A DNA stretch of 64,000 nt from Micromonospora okii (lineage in GTDB: Bacteria > Actinomycetota > Actinomycetes > Mycobacteriales > Micromonosporaceae), in NCBI RefSeq assembly GCF_020884795.1, contig NZ_BBZF01000027.1, positions 1 through 64,000 of the forward strand, given 5' to 3'. Position 1 is the stretch's first letter, and the number at the start of each line of letters is the position of its first letter. A program made the position numbers and the translations under genes. Below, one piece after another: positions 7,833 to 14,614 of this stretch. The notes beneath the pieces are model-generated. The model searched no databases. It had not been told where the DNA came from and was given only the letters and a program-made list of their open reading frames with translations.

Positions 7833-9332
7833 TCAGCGGCCCCGGCCGTACAGGAGCTTGGCGACCTTGACCAGGCGGGCGACGTCGGCGGGGGTGCGCT
7901 CGAAGGTCATCGCCGGCAGCAGCGACCGGGCCCGGCGGCGGGTCGTGGCCTTGCTCCGGGCGAACTCGCGCAGCCCGTCGTCGCCGTGGATGCGGCCGAA
8001 GCCGGAGTCGCCGACCCCGCCGAACGGCAGGGTGGACATCCCGACGAAGGTCAGGGTGGAGTTCACCGCGGCCATCCCGGAGCGCAGCCGCCGCGCGATG
8101 GACACGGCCCGCCGGCGGCCGAAGACCGAACCACCCAGGCCGTACGGGAGGGCGTTGACCCGGGCGACCGCCTCGTCGGCGTCGCGGACCCGGTTGACGG
8201 TCAGCGTCGGGCCGAAGGTCTCCTCCCGGACGGCGGCCGAGTCCTCCGGCACGTCCACCAGGACGGTCGGGTGCACGTACGGCGGCTGCACCGCGTCCGC
8301 GCCGCCGAGCACCGCCCGCCCGCCCCGGGCCAGCGCGTCGTCGATGTGCCGGCGGATCACGTCGACCTGGGCGGGCATGGTGATCGGGCCGATGTCGCCG
8401 TCGGCGCCGACGGTCAGCCGGCCGGCCTTCTCCACCACCTTGCCGACGAAGGCGTCGAAGACGGGCTCGACGGCGTACACCCGCTCGATGCCGATGCAGG
8501 TCTGGCCCGCGTTGGTGAGCGCGCCCCAGACGCACGCCTCGGCGGCGGCGTCCAGGTCGGCGTCGCTGTCGACGATCATGGCGTCCTTGCCGCCGGCCTC
8601 CAGCAGCACCGGGGTCAGCGACCGGGCGCACTCCGCCATGACCTTCCGGGCGGTCGCCGTCGAGCCGGTGAAGGCCACCTTGTCGACCCCGGAGCGGCAC
8701 AGCGCCGCGCCGACGTCGCCGAGACCGTGCACGGCCGTGAAGACGGGGTGCTCCGGCACGACCTCGGCGAAGGTGTCGACCAGCCACTGCCCGACGACGG
8801 GCGTGTACTCGCTGGGCTTGAGGACGACGGCGTTGCCGGCGGCCAGGGCGTACGCGCTGGAGCCGACCGGGGTCACGACGGGGTAGTTCCACGGGCCGAT
8901 GACGCCCACCACCCCGTACGGCTGGTATTCGAGGTGGCCGGAGAACTCGGCCAGGATCAGGCGGGATCGCACCCGGCGCGGCCCGAGTACCCGGGGGGCG
9001 TTGCGGGCGGCCCAGTCGATGTGCTCGACGGCGGACAGGACCTCGACGATCGCGTCGGCGACGGGCTTGCCGCCCTCGGCGTGCATCAGCTCCGCCAGTT
9101 CCTCGATCCGGCGGGCGATGGCGCCGCGCCAGCGCAGCAACCGCTCCCGGCGGCGGGCGAAGCCGAGCCCGGCCCACCAGGCCGCCGCCTCCCGGGCCCG
9201 CGCGACCGCCCGCGCGACGTCCTCCGCCGACGCCGCCGCCGGCCGCCCGACCTCCGCGCCCGTGGCGGGGCTGGTCGAGATCAGCAGCCCGTCCTCGACG
9301 ATCGGGGTACCCGCCACACGCGCAGCCGTCAT
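7833..9332 (-). CDS. NAD(P)-dependent aldehyde dehydrogenase
   Basis: A 499-residue soluble enzyme of the aldehyde dehydrogenase superfamily. It has IGPWNYPV, KPSEYTP and FTGST for cofactor binding, catalytic Glu in LEAGGKD and catalytic Cys in NAGQTCIG, and the family end motif LPFGGVGDSG. It is closest in style to succinate-semialdehyde and coniferyl-aldehyde dehydrogenases; the substrate is open. A TAGACT box ends 6 nt before the ATG, so it is probably leaderless. A palindrome shared with the ccr and meaA promoters covers the -35 region (9355-9368), suggesting regulation with C2/C4 acyl-CoA metabolism. Its own neighbours give no pathway clue. Confidence 0.9.
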   Translation of the reverse strand: MTAARVAGTPIVEDGLLISTSPATGAEVGRPAAASAEDVARAVARAREAAAWWAGLGFARRRERLLRWRGAIARRIEELAELMHAEGGKPVADAIVEVLSAVEHIDWAARNAPRVLGPRRVRSRLILAEFSGHLEYQPYGVVGVIGPWNYPVVTPVGSSAYALAAGNAVVLKPSEYTPVVGQWLVDTFAEVVPEHPVFTAVHGLGDVGAALCRSGVDKVAFTGSTATARKVMAECARSLTPVLLEAGGKDAMIVDSDADLDAAAEACVWGALTNAGQTCIGIERVYAVEPVFDAFVGKVVEKAGRLTVGADGDIGPITMPAQVDVIRRHIDDALARGGRAVLGGADAVQPPYVHPTVLVDVPEDSAAVREETFGPTLTVNRVRDADEAVARVNALPYGLGGSVFGRRRAVSIARRLRSGMAAVNSTLTFVGMSTLPFGGVGDSGFGRIHGDDGLREFARSKATTRRRARSLLPAMTFERTPADVARLVKVAKLLYGRGR

Positions 9333-9338
9333 GGCGGC

Positions 9339-9368
9339 AGTCTAGACCCGGAAGCTACTGATCGGTAG
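9339..9368 (-). promoter_or_regulatory. Promoter and candidate operator of the aldehyde dehydrogenase
   Basis: The -10 box TAGACT (plus-strand 9339-9344) is 6 nt from the ATG. CTACTGATCGGTAG (9355-9368) is palindromic except for one base pair and matches 12 of 14 bases of the site before ccr. It overlaps the expected -35 position. Confidence 0.5.
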
Positions 9369-9431
9369 GCACTTGGCCGGCACCCCGGTGGAGGGGCGGG
9401 CGGCCCGCCCGGCGACGGCGGGGTGACCGAA

Positions 9432-9443
9432 CCGGTTAACCGG
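9432..9443. promoter_or_regulatory. Perfect 12-bp palindrome upstream of the FHA gene
   Basis: CCGGTTAACCGG is fully self-complementary and lies about 100 bp before the FHA start. It may be an operator; no binding protein is indicated. The rest of 9369-9546 shows nothing clear. Confidence 0.35.
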
Positions 9444-9546
9444 AGTTGACCGGCCGGTGACGCGGCGGTGTCCGCGCGGCTCTGGGGGTCGTTACCACGG
9501 GATGGCAGGCTGACGCCGGATCTCGCTGGCTGGAGGCTGACCGTCC

Positions 9547-9951
9547 ATGGAAGACCTTCCCGAACTGATGCCGCTGCTGACGGTGGTGGCCGGGCCGATG
9601 CGTGGGGCCAGCTTCCGGCTCAGCGTGGTGCCGCAGGTGATCGGCCGTTCGGCGCGGGTGGACATCGTCGTCGACGACCCGCACCTGAGTCGTCGGCACG
9701 CCAGCGTGCGGCTGGCCGGCGACGGGGTGGCCCTGGAGGACCTGGGGTCCACCAACGGCACCTGGCTCAACGACCGACGGGTCGACGGGACGGAGCAGCT
9801 CTGCGACGGGGACGTGGTCCGGCTGGGCCGCACCGAGCTGCGCTTCTTCGACCCGGGCCTGGCCCGCACCGAACCCGTCGGGCTGTGGCTGGGCACCGGC
9901 CGCCGGGACCGCCGCCCCACCCTGCCGCTGCCCATCGCTGCCCGGGTCTGA
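9547..9951 (+). CDS. FHA domain protein
   Basis: A 134-residue protein that is almost entirely one forkhead-associated domain, which binds phosphothreonine peptides in Ser/Thr kinase signalling. Key residues are in IGRS (33-36), LSRRHASV (near 49-56) and STNGTWLN (near 68-75). It lacks the N-terminal phosphorylation motif of GarA, so regulation of glutamate dehydrogenase by this protein is not supported. The tail of about 30 residues is Arg/Pro-rich. A strong hairpin follows the stop. Confidence 0.9.
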   Translation: MEDLPELMPLLTVVAGPMRGASFRLSVVPQVIGRSARVDIVVDDPHLSRRHASVRLAGDGVALEDLGSTNGTWLNDRRVDGTEQLCDGDVVRLGRTELRFFDPGLARTEPVGLWLGTGRRDRRPTLPLPIAARV

Positions 9952-9958
9952 CGCCCCG

Positions 9959-9985
9959 ACGGGCCGCCCCACGCGGGCGGCCCGT
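9959..9985 (+). terminator. Hairpin terminator after the FHA gene
   Basis: ACGGGCCGCCC and GGGCGGCCCGT pair over 11 bp around a 5-nt loop, directly after the FHA stop codon. Confidence 0.7.
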
Positions 9986-10047
9986 GAAATATCCCACCGC
10001 ACCTCGACAACGCAGCGTGGGGTGGCAGACTCGCGCGCAGAACCTAG

Positions 10048-10065
10048 GGACCGTTCAGGCGGTCC
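10048..10065. promoter_or_regulatory. Candidate operator before the double dehydrogenase
   Basis: GGACCG and CGGTCC are inverted arms around TTCAGG. Read on the minus strand it contains CTGAACGGT, identical over 9 bases to the ccr site. It lies 24 nt before the GTG start. Confidence 0.42.
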
Positions 10066-10088
10066 TGCCGACATCGGGGAGGCCGGTC

Positions 10089-11987
10089 GTGGCGCGCGAG
10101 TTCACCAGCGTGGGTGTCGTGGGGCTGGGCACCATGGGCGCGGGCATCGTGGAGGTCTTCGCCCGAAACGGCGTCGACGTCGTCGCGGTCGAGATCTCCG
10201 AGGCCGCCCTGGAGCGCGGCCGGGCCAACCTGACCGGCTCGACCGACCGGGCCGTCGCCCGGGGCAAGCTCGCCGAGGCCGACCGGGACGCCCTGCTGTC
10301 CCGGGTGAACTTCCAGGTCGGGCTGGACGCGCTGCACTCGGTGGACCTGGTGGTCGAGGCGGTTCCCGAGCACCTCGACCTCAAGCAGCGGCTCTTCGCG
10401 GAGCTGGACCGGGTCTGCCGGCCCGAGGCGATCCTGGCCACCAACACCTCGTCGCTGTCGGTCACCGAGATCTCGGTCGCCACCGGTCGGCCCAACCAGG
10501 TCATCGGCATCCACTTCTTCAACCCGGCCCCGGTCATGAAGCTGGTCGAGGTGGTCCGCACGGTGGTCACCTCCGCCGAGGTGGTCGCGGACGTCGAGGC
10601 GCTCTGCGCCCGGCTCGGCAAGGTCGACGTGACCATCAGCGACCGGGCCGGCTTCATCGCCAACGCGCTGCTCTTCGGCTACCTCAACCACGCCGTGTCG
10701 ATGTTCGAGGCGCACTACGCCACCCGCGAGGACATCGACGCCGCCATGAAGCTCGGCTGCGGCCTGCCGATGGGCCCGCTCGCCCTGATGGACCTGATCG
10801 GCCTCGACACGGCGTACGAGATCCTGGACACCATGTACCGGCGGGGCGGGCGGGACCGCCGGCACGCCCCGGTGCCGCTGCTCAAGCAGATGGTCACGGC
10901 GGGGCTGCTCGGCCGCAAGTCCGGCCGGGGCTTCTACACGTACGAGCGGCCGGGCTCGCCGAAGGTCGTACCGGACGAGCGGACGCCCGTGGCCGCGCAG
11001 CCGGCGGCCACCGACGGCGCGCGCGCCATCACCAAGGTCGGGGGCGGGAGCGCGAGGAGTGAGCTTGCGAGCCCCGCAGTCGTGACCAAGGTCGGCATCG
11101 TCAGCGCGAGGAGTGAGCTTGCGAGCCCCGCAGTCGTGACCAAGGTCGGCATCGTCGGGTCCGGGACGATGGCCACCGGGATCATCGAGGTCTTCGCGAA
11201 GGCCGGCTACGAGGTCGTCTCGGTGACCCGGGGCGCGGAGAAGTCCGCGAGGGTCTGCGAGGCCGTCAAGACCTCGCTCAACAAGGGCGTGGTGCGGGGC
11301 AAGCTCAGCGAGGCCGACCGGGACGCCGCGCTGGGCCGCATCAACTGGTCGGCCACCCTCGACCACCTCGCCGACGTCGACCTGGTCGTCGAGGCGGTGG
11401 TCGAGGAGCTGAGCGTCAAGAAGGCCCTGTTCGCCAGCCTCGACGAGATCTGCAAGCCGGGCGTCGTGCTCGCCACCACCACCTCCTCGCTGCCGGTGAT
11501 CGACGTGGCCATGGCCACCCAGCGGCCGGCCGACGTGGTGGGGCTGCACTTCTTCAACCCGGCCCCCGTCATGCCGCTGGTGGAGATCGTGCGGACCATC
11601 CGCACCTCCGACGAGACCGTCGCCACCGCCCGCGCCGTCTGCGACCGGCTCGGCAAGACCGGGGTGGCCTGCGCCGACCGGTCCGGCTTCATCGTGAACG
11701 CGCTGCTCTTCCCGTACCTGAACGACGCGGTGCGGATGCTGGAGGCCAGCTACTCCACGGCCGACGACATCGACCACGCGATGAAGCTGGGCTGCGGCTA
11801 CCCGATGGGCCCGTTCGAGCTGCTCGACGTGGTAGGCCTGGACGTCGCCCTGGCCATCCAGCGCGAGCTGTACCTGGAGCTGCGCGAGCCCGGCTTCGCC
11901 CCCGCGCCGCTGCTGGAGCACCTGGTGACGGCTGGCTACCTGGGCCGCAAGAGCGGGCGCGGCTTCCGCGACCACACCCACCGCTGA
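10089..11987 (+). CDS. hbd: Tandem-fused 3-hydroxybutyryl-CoA dehydrogenase (two modules)
   Basis: A 632-residue protein with two complete 3-hydroxyacyl-CoA dehydrogenase modules; the usual enzyme has one module of about 285 residues. Module 1 (about 1-290) starts with GVVGLGTMGAG, module 2 (about 351-632) with GIVGSGTMATG. Both keep the catalytic HFFNPAPVM segment and the C-terminal MKLGCGxPMGP helix. The reaction is acetoacetyl-CoA to 3-hydroxybutyryl-CoA, between thiolase and crotonase in the ethylmalonyl-CoA route. The GTG at 10089 follows GGGGAGG by 6 nt. The linker holds two exact 54-bp repeat copies (residues 321-356) derived from an interspersed element. Module 2 has GLHFFNP where module 1 has GIHFFNP; no obvious loss of active-site residues in either. 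Confidence 0.9.
   Translation: MAREFTSVGVVGLGTMGAGIVEVFARNGVDVVAVEISEAALERGRANLTGSTDRAVARGKLAEADRDALLSRVNFQVGLDALHSVDLVVEAVPEHLDLKQRLFAELDRVCRPEAILATNTSSLSVTEISVATGRPNQVIGIHFFNPAPVMKLVEVVRTVVTSAEVVADVEALCARLGKVDVTISDRAGFIANALLFGYLNHAVSMFEAHYATREDIDAAMKLGCGLPMGPLALMDLIGLDTAYEILDTMYRRGGRDRRHAPVPLLKQMVTAGLLGRKSGRGFYTYERPGSPKVVPDERTPVAAQPAATDGARAITKVGGGSARSELASPAVVTKVGIVSARSELASPAVVTKVGIVGSGTMATGIIEVFAKAGYEVVSVTRGAEKSARVCEAVKTSLNKGVVRGKLSEADRDAALGRINWSATLDHLADVDLVVEAVVEELSVKKALFASLDEICKPGVVLATTTSSLPVIDVAMATQRPADVVGLHFFNPAPVMPLVEIVRTIRTSDETVATARAVCDRLGKTGVACADRSGFIVNALLFPYLNDAVRMLEASYSTADDIDHAMKLGCGYPMGPFELLDVVGLDVALAIQRELYLELREPGFAPAPLLEHLVTAGYLGRKSGRGFRDHTHR
11049..11156 (+). repeat. Family B repeat, two exact 54-bp copies inside a coding sequence
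   Basis: Copies at 11049-11102 and 11103-11156 are identical and codon-aligned, each encoding SARSELASPAVVTKVGIV. The first 36 bp (GCGCGAGGAGTGAGC... GAGCCCCGCAGTCG) match the intergenic element at 22066-22123. The last 18 bp are the native beginning of module 2, so element and native strand were duplicated together. The reading frame stays open. Confidence 0.9.
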
Positions 11988-12017
11988 GGCGAGCGGACGG
12001 CCTCCACCCACCGACCG

Positions 12018-12023
12018 TAGGCT
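12018..12023 (+). promoter_or_regulatory. -10 box for the 12032 gene (leaderless)
   Basis: TAGGCT ends 8 nt before the GTG at 12032, with no ribosome site. Confidence 0.4.
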
Positions 12024-12031
12024 TGACGGCC

Positions 12032-12358
12032 GTGAGCCCCCGCCGCAACCGACCCCGCCGGGACGAGCACGCCCACCTGGACTCCGACCGGGCCCGCCAG
12101 GGCGTGCCCACCGTGCAGCAGTGGCGTGACGGCGACTGGCAGGTGCGCGGGGTCAGCGGCGGGGCGTCGGTGAAGACGTACCGCTGCCCCGGCTGCGACC
12201 AGGAGATCCGCCCCGGGGTGGCGCACCTGGTGGCCTGGCCGGCCGACGACCGGGGCGACCTCACCGACCGCCGCCACTGGCACAGCGGCTGCTGGCGGGC
12301 CCGGGACCGGCGCGGGCCGACGGTCCAGCGCGGCCGGGGCGCGCCCCGGCACGGCTGA
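12032..12358 (+). CDS. Conserved actinobacterial protein with Cys-x2-Cys motif
   Basis: A 108-residue basic protein. It has YRCPGCDQEIRPGVAHLVAWP followed by DRRHWHSGCWRARDRR, so two Cys, two His and a further Cys that could bind zinc. It ends in the Arg-rich VQRGRGAPRHG. I recognise this as the small conserved protein often labelled ATP/GTP-binding in Streptomyces, a label with no visible nucleotide motif. The start is GTG 12032, giving MSPRRNRPRR; a TTG at 12023 is possible. It is followed after 94 bp by a hydrolase gene on the same strand. The role is unknown. Confidence 0.78.
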   Translation: MSPRRNRPRRDEHAHLDSDRARQGVPTVQQWRDGDWQVRGVSGGASVKTYRCPGCDQEIRPGVAHLVAWPADDRGDLTDRRHWHSGCWRARDRRGPTVQRGRGAPRHG

Positions 12359-12440
12359 GTGACGCCCCGGCGGCCGGGGGCGCGGCGGACCGGGACGGCC
12401 GGGTGACGCCCCCGGTTGGGCGGAGCGGTCGGGGGCGCGG

Positions 12441-12446
12441 CAGACT
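12441..12446 (+). promoter_or_regulatory. -10 box of the 12453 hydrolase (leaderless)
   Basis: CAGACT ends 6 nt before the GTG at 12453. The first base departs from TANNNT. Confidence 0.35.
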
Positions 12447-12452
12447 GGGGCG

Positions 12453-13253
12453 GTGAGCACCCCGATCCGTGCGTCGTCGATCCTGCCCGGGCACCGCGAG
12501 GACATCGAGCTGCACACCGCGGACGGCCTGCGCCTCGTCGGTGAGCTGGCCCGCCCGGTCGACCGGGAACCGGTCGGCACGCTCGTCTGCCTGCACCCGC
12601 TGCCCACCCACGGCGGGATGATGGACAGCCACGTCTACCGCAAGGCGGCCTGGCGGCTGCCGGCGCTGGCCGGCCTGGCCGTGCTGCGGTTCAACACCCG
12701 GGGCACGAGCAGCCTGCGCGGCACCAGCGAGGGCGCGTTCGACAACGCGGTCGGCGAGCGCTTCGACGTGGCCGCCGCCATCGAGTACGCCGAGTTCGCC
12801 GAGCTGCCGAACGTCTGGCTGGTCGGCTGGTCGTTCGGCACCGACCTGGCGCTGAAGTACGGCTGCGACCCGGCGGTGGCCGGGGCGATCCTGCTCTCCC
12901 CGCCGCTGCGCTACTCCCACCCCGACGACCTCACCCGCTGGGCGGAGTCGGGCAAGCCGCTGACCGCCCTCGTGCCCGAGTTCGACGACTACCTGCGCCC
13001 CGACGAGGCCCGCGAGCGGTTCGCGGTGGTGCCGCAGGCCGAGGTGGTCGGGGTGCCCGGCGCGAAGCACCTGTGGGTCGGCGACGCCGAGACCGTGCTC
13101 GACGAGATCGTCCGCCGGGTCGACCCGGCCGCCTCGCTGCCCCTGCCGCGCACCTGGGACGGGCCGATGGAGACCGGCGATGCCAGCGCGTACGCCGACC
13201 GGACCGTGGCCGCGTTCGCCGACACCCCGAGGCCGGGTCCGAGCGTCGACTAG
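12453..13253 (+). CDS. Alpha/beta hydrolase
   Basis: A 266-residue cytoplasmic alpha/beta hydrolase of the small dienelactone-hydrolase or acyl-peptidase-like type. The oxyanion segment is CLHPLPTHGGMMDSH, the nucleophile elbow is GWSFG (Ser near 129), and the late acid and His are within PGAKHLWVG. RFNTRGTSSLRG is typical of this subfamily. The substrate is unknown; there is no signal peptide. It is probably leaderless (CAGACT 6 nt before GTG). It converges with the AI-2E permease gene. Confidence 0.87.
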   Translation: MSTPIRASSILPGHREDIELHTADGLRLVGELARPVDREPVGTLVCLHPLPTHGGMMDSHVYRKAAWRLPALAGLAVLRFNTRGTSSLRGTSEGAFDNAVGERFDVAAAIEYAEFAELPNVWLVGWSFGTDLALKYGCDPAVAGAILLSPPLRYSHPDDLTRWAESGKPLTALVPEFDDYLRPDEARERFAVVPQAEVVGVPGAKHLWVGDAETVLDEIVRRVDPAASLPLPRTWDGPMETGDASAYADRTVAAFADTPRPGPSVD

Positions 13254-13267
13254 CGACCGGGGCCGGG

Positions 13268-14491
13268 TCAGCGGGAATTCTGGCGGGGCAGGACCACCTC
13301 GCGCAGGATCAACTGGAAGGCGGCCACCGTCGGGATCGCGATCAGCGCGCCCACCACGCCCAGCAGCGACGCGCCGAGCAGCGCGGCGAGCAGGGCGGCC
13401 ACCTCGTTGACCTCGACCGCCCGGCGCATGATCTTCGGGTAGACCAGGTAGTTCTCCACCTGCTGGTAGATCACGAAGAACACGACGCAGGCGATGCCGA
13501 CCGGCAGGGCCGTGGCGACGCCGACGAGGCTCACCACCACCGCGCCCAGCGTCGCGCCGATCTGCGGGATCAGGTCGGTCACCGCGACCACCACGGCCAG
13601 CGCGAACGGGTACGGCAGGCCGACGGCGAGGGCGAACAGGAAGGTCGCCGTGCCGGCCAGCACGGCGATGCTCAGCGCGCCGACCAGGTACGCGCCCACC
13701 CGGGTGAGGATCTCGTCGCCGATGAGCCGCACCCGCTCCCGGCGGGAGCGGGGGACCAGCGCGTACCCGAGGCGGCGCAGCCGGTCGAAGTACGCCAGGA
13801 AGTAGATCGTGAGCACCAGCACGGTCAGCACCCGGAAGAGGGTGCCGAAGACCAACTGGGCCCCGCCGAGCACGCCGCCCAGCGCCCGCCCGATCGTGTC
13901 GGCGTTCGCCGCGGCCTGGACCTTCTCCGCCACCTTGAACCGCACGACGAGGTCGTTGACGGTCTCGTTGCGCCGCAGCTCCTCCACGTAGCTGGGTAGG
14001 TGCGCGAGGAACTGCCCGGACTGGGTGACCACGGGCGGCACCAGCGCGACCAGCCCGCCGACGATCAGCAGCAGCACGGAGAGCGCCACGACCGCCACGG
14101 CCAGCCCGTTCGGCAGGCCCCACGAGCGCAGCCGGACCACCGCCGGGTTGAGCCCCACGGCCAGGAAGAGCGCGATGACCACCAGCACCAGGATGCCGGC
14201 CGCGTTGCGCACCCCCAGGAAGACGGCGTACGCCAGCAGCACGCCGAGCGCGCCGGTGAAGCCGACCAGGAAGCTGCTGCGGCGCAGGGGCCGCCCCGGC
14301 TCACCGAACCGCCCGCCGCTCCCCGCGTCGTCGGGCCGGTCGCCGTCGGCCCGTGCCTGGTCGGGCCGACCGCCGGTGGCCCGTCCTCCGCCGGACCGGT
14401 CGCCACTGGCCCGTGTCTCGTCGGGCGGCCGGTCGCCGGCCTCCGGCGCGTCGCCGGGGCCGTCGCCGGCCGCCGGCCCGTCCTGGGTCAC
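13268..14491 (-). CDS. AI-2E family transporter (PerM/TqsA type)
   Basis: A 407-residue membrane protein. A hydrophilic Gly/Asp/Arg/Pro-rich N-terminal region of about 70 residues (low complexity) precedes eight expected transmembrane segments; the family core appears as ARTVGLNPAVV-like sequence near AVGLNPAVVRL and DLIPQIGATLGAV, which is the family signature. The GTG at 14491 is chosen because GGAGGAGG lies 4-5 nt upstream. Family members export autoinducer-2 or act in sodium/proton exchange; the substrate here is not inferable. It lies between the hydrolase and the scy-like gene. Confidence 0.85.
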   Translation of the reverse strand: MTQDGPAAGDGPGDAPEAGDRPPDETRASGDRSGGGRATGGRPDQARADGDRPDDAGSGGRFGEPGRPLRRSSFLVGFTGALGVLLAYAVFLGVRNAAGILVLVVIALFLAVGLNPAVVRLRSWGLPNGLAVAVVALSVLLLIVGGLVALVPPVVTQSGQFLAHLPSYVEELRRNETVNDLVVRFKVAEKVQAAANADTIGRALGGVLGGAQLVFGTLFRVLTVLVLTIYFLAYFDRLRRLGYALVPRSRRERVRLIGDEILTRVGAYLVGALSIAVLAGTATFLFALAVGLPYPFALAVVVAVTDLIPQIGATLGAVVVSLVGVATALPVGIACVVFFVIYQQVENYLVYPKIMRRAVEVNEVAALLAALLGASLLGVVGALIAIPTVAAFQLILREVVLPRQNSR

Positions 14492-14589
14492 CGGACCTCC
14501 TCCGCGGGTTCCGCCTCGCCGGCCGCCCGCCACCGCCCCCCGTGCGGGCGGCGGGCGTGGCCGGGGCCGGACGCCGGCCGAGGGGGAGT

Positions 14590-14611
14590 GGGCGGCCCGG
14601 ACGGGCCGCCC
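14590..14611 (-). terminator. Hairpin terminator after the scy-like gene
   Basis: GGGCGGCCC and GGGCCGCCC form a 9-bp stem with a 4-nt loop, directly after the scy-like stop codon. Confidence 0.65.
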
Positions 14612-14614
14612 GCC

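Noticed and set aside
9547-9951. FHA protein as GarA, regulator of the NAD-glutamate dehydrogenase
   Set aside because: It lacks the N-terminal phosphorylation motif and is only the FHA domain; linkage in the window is not adjacency.
9468-10088. N-terminal extension of the double dehydrogenase frame
   Set aside because: It overlaps the FHA gene and its terminator in another frame and is Arg/Pro-rich. GTG 10089 has a good ribosome site and begins the family sequence.
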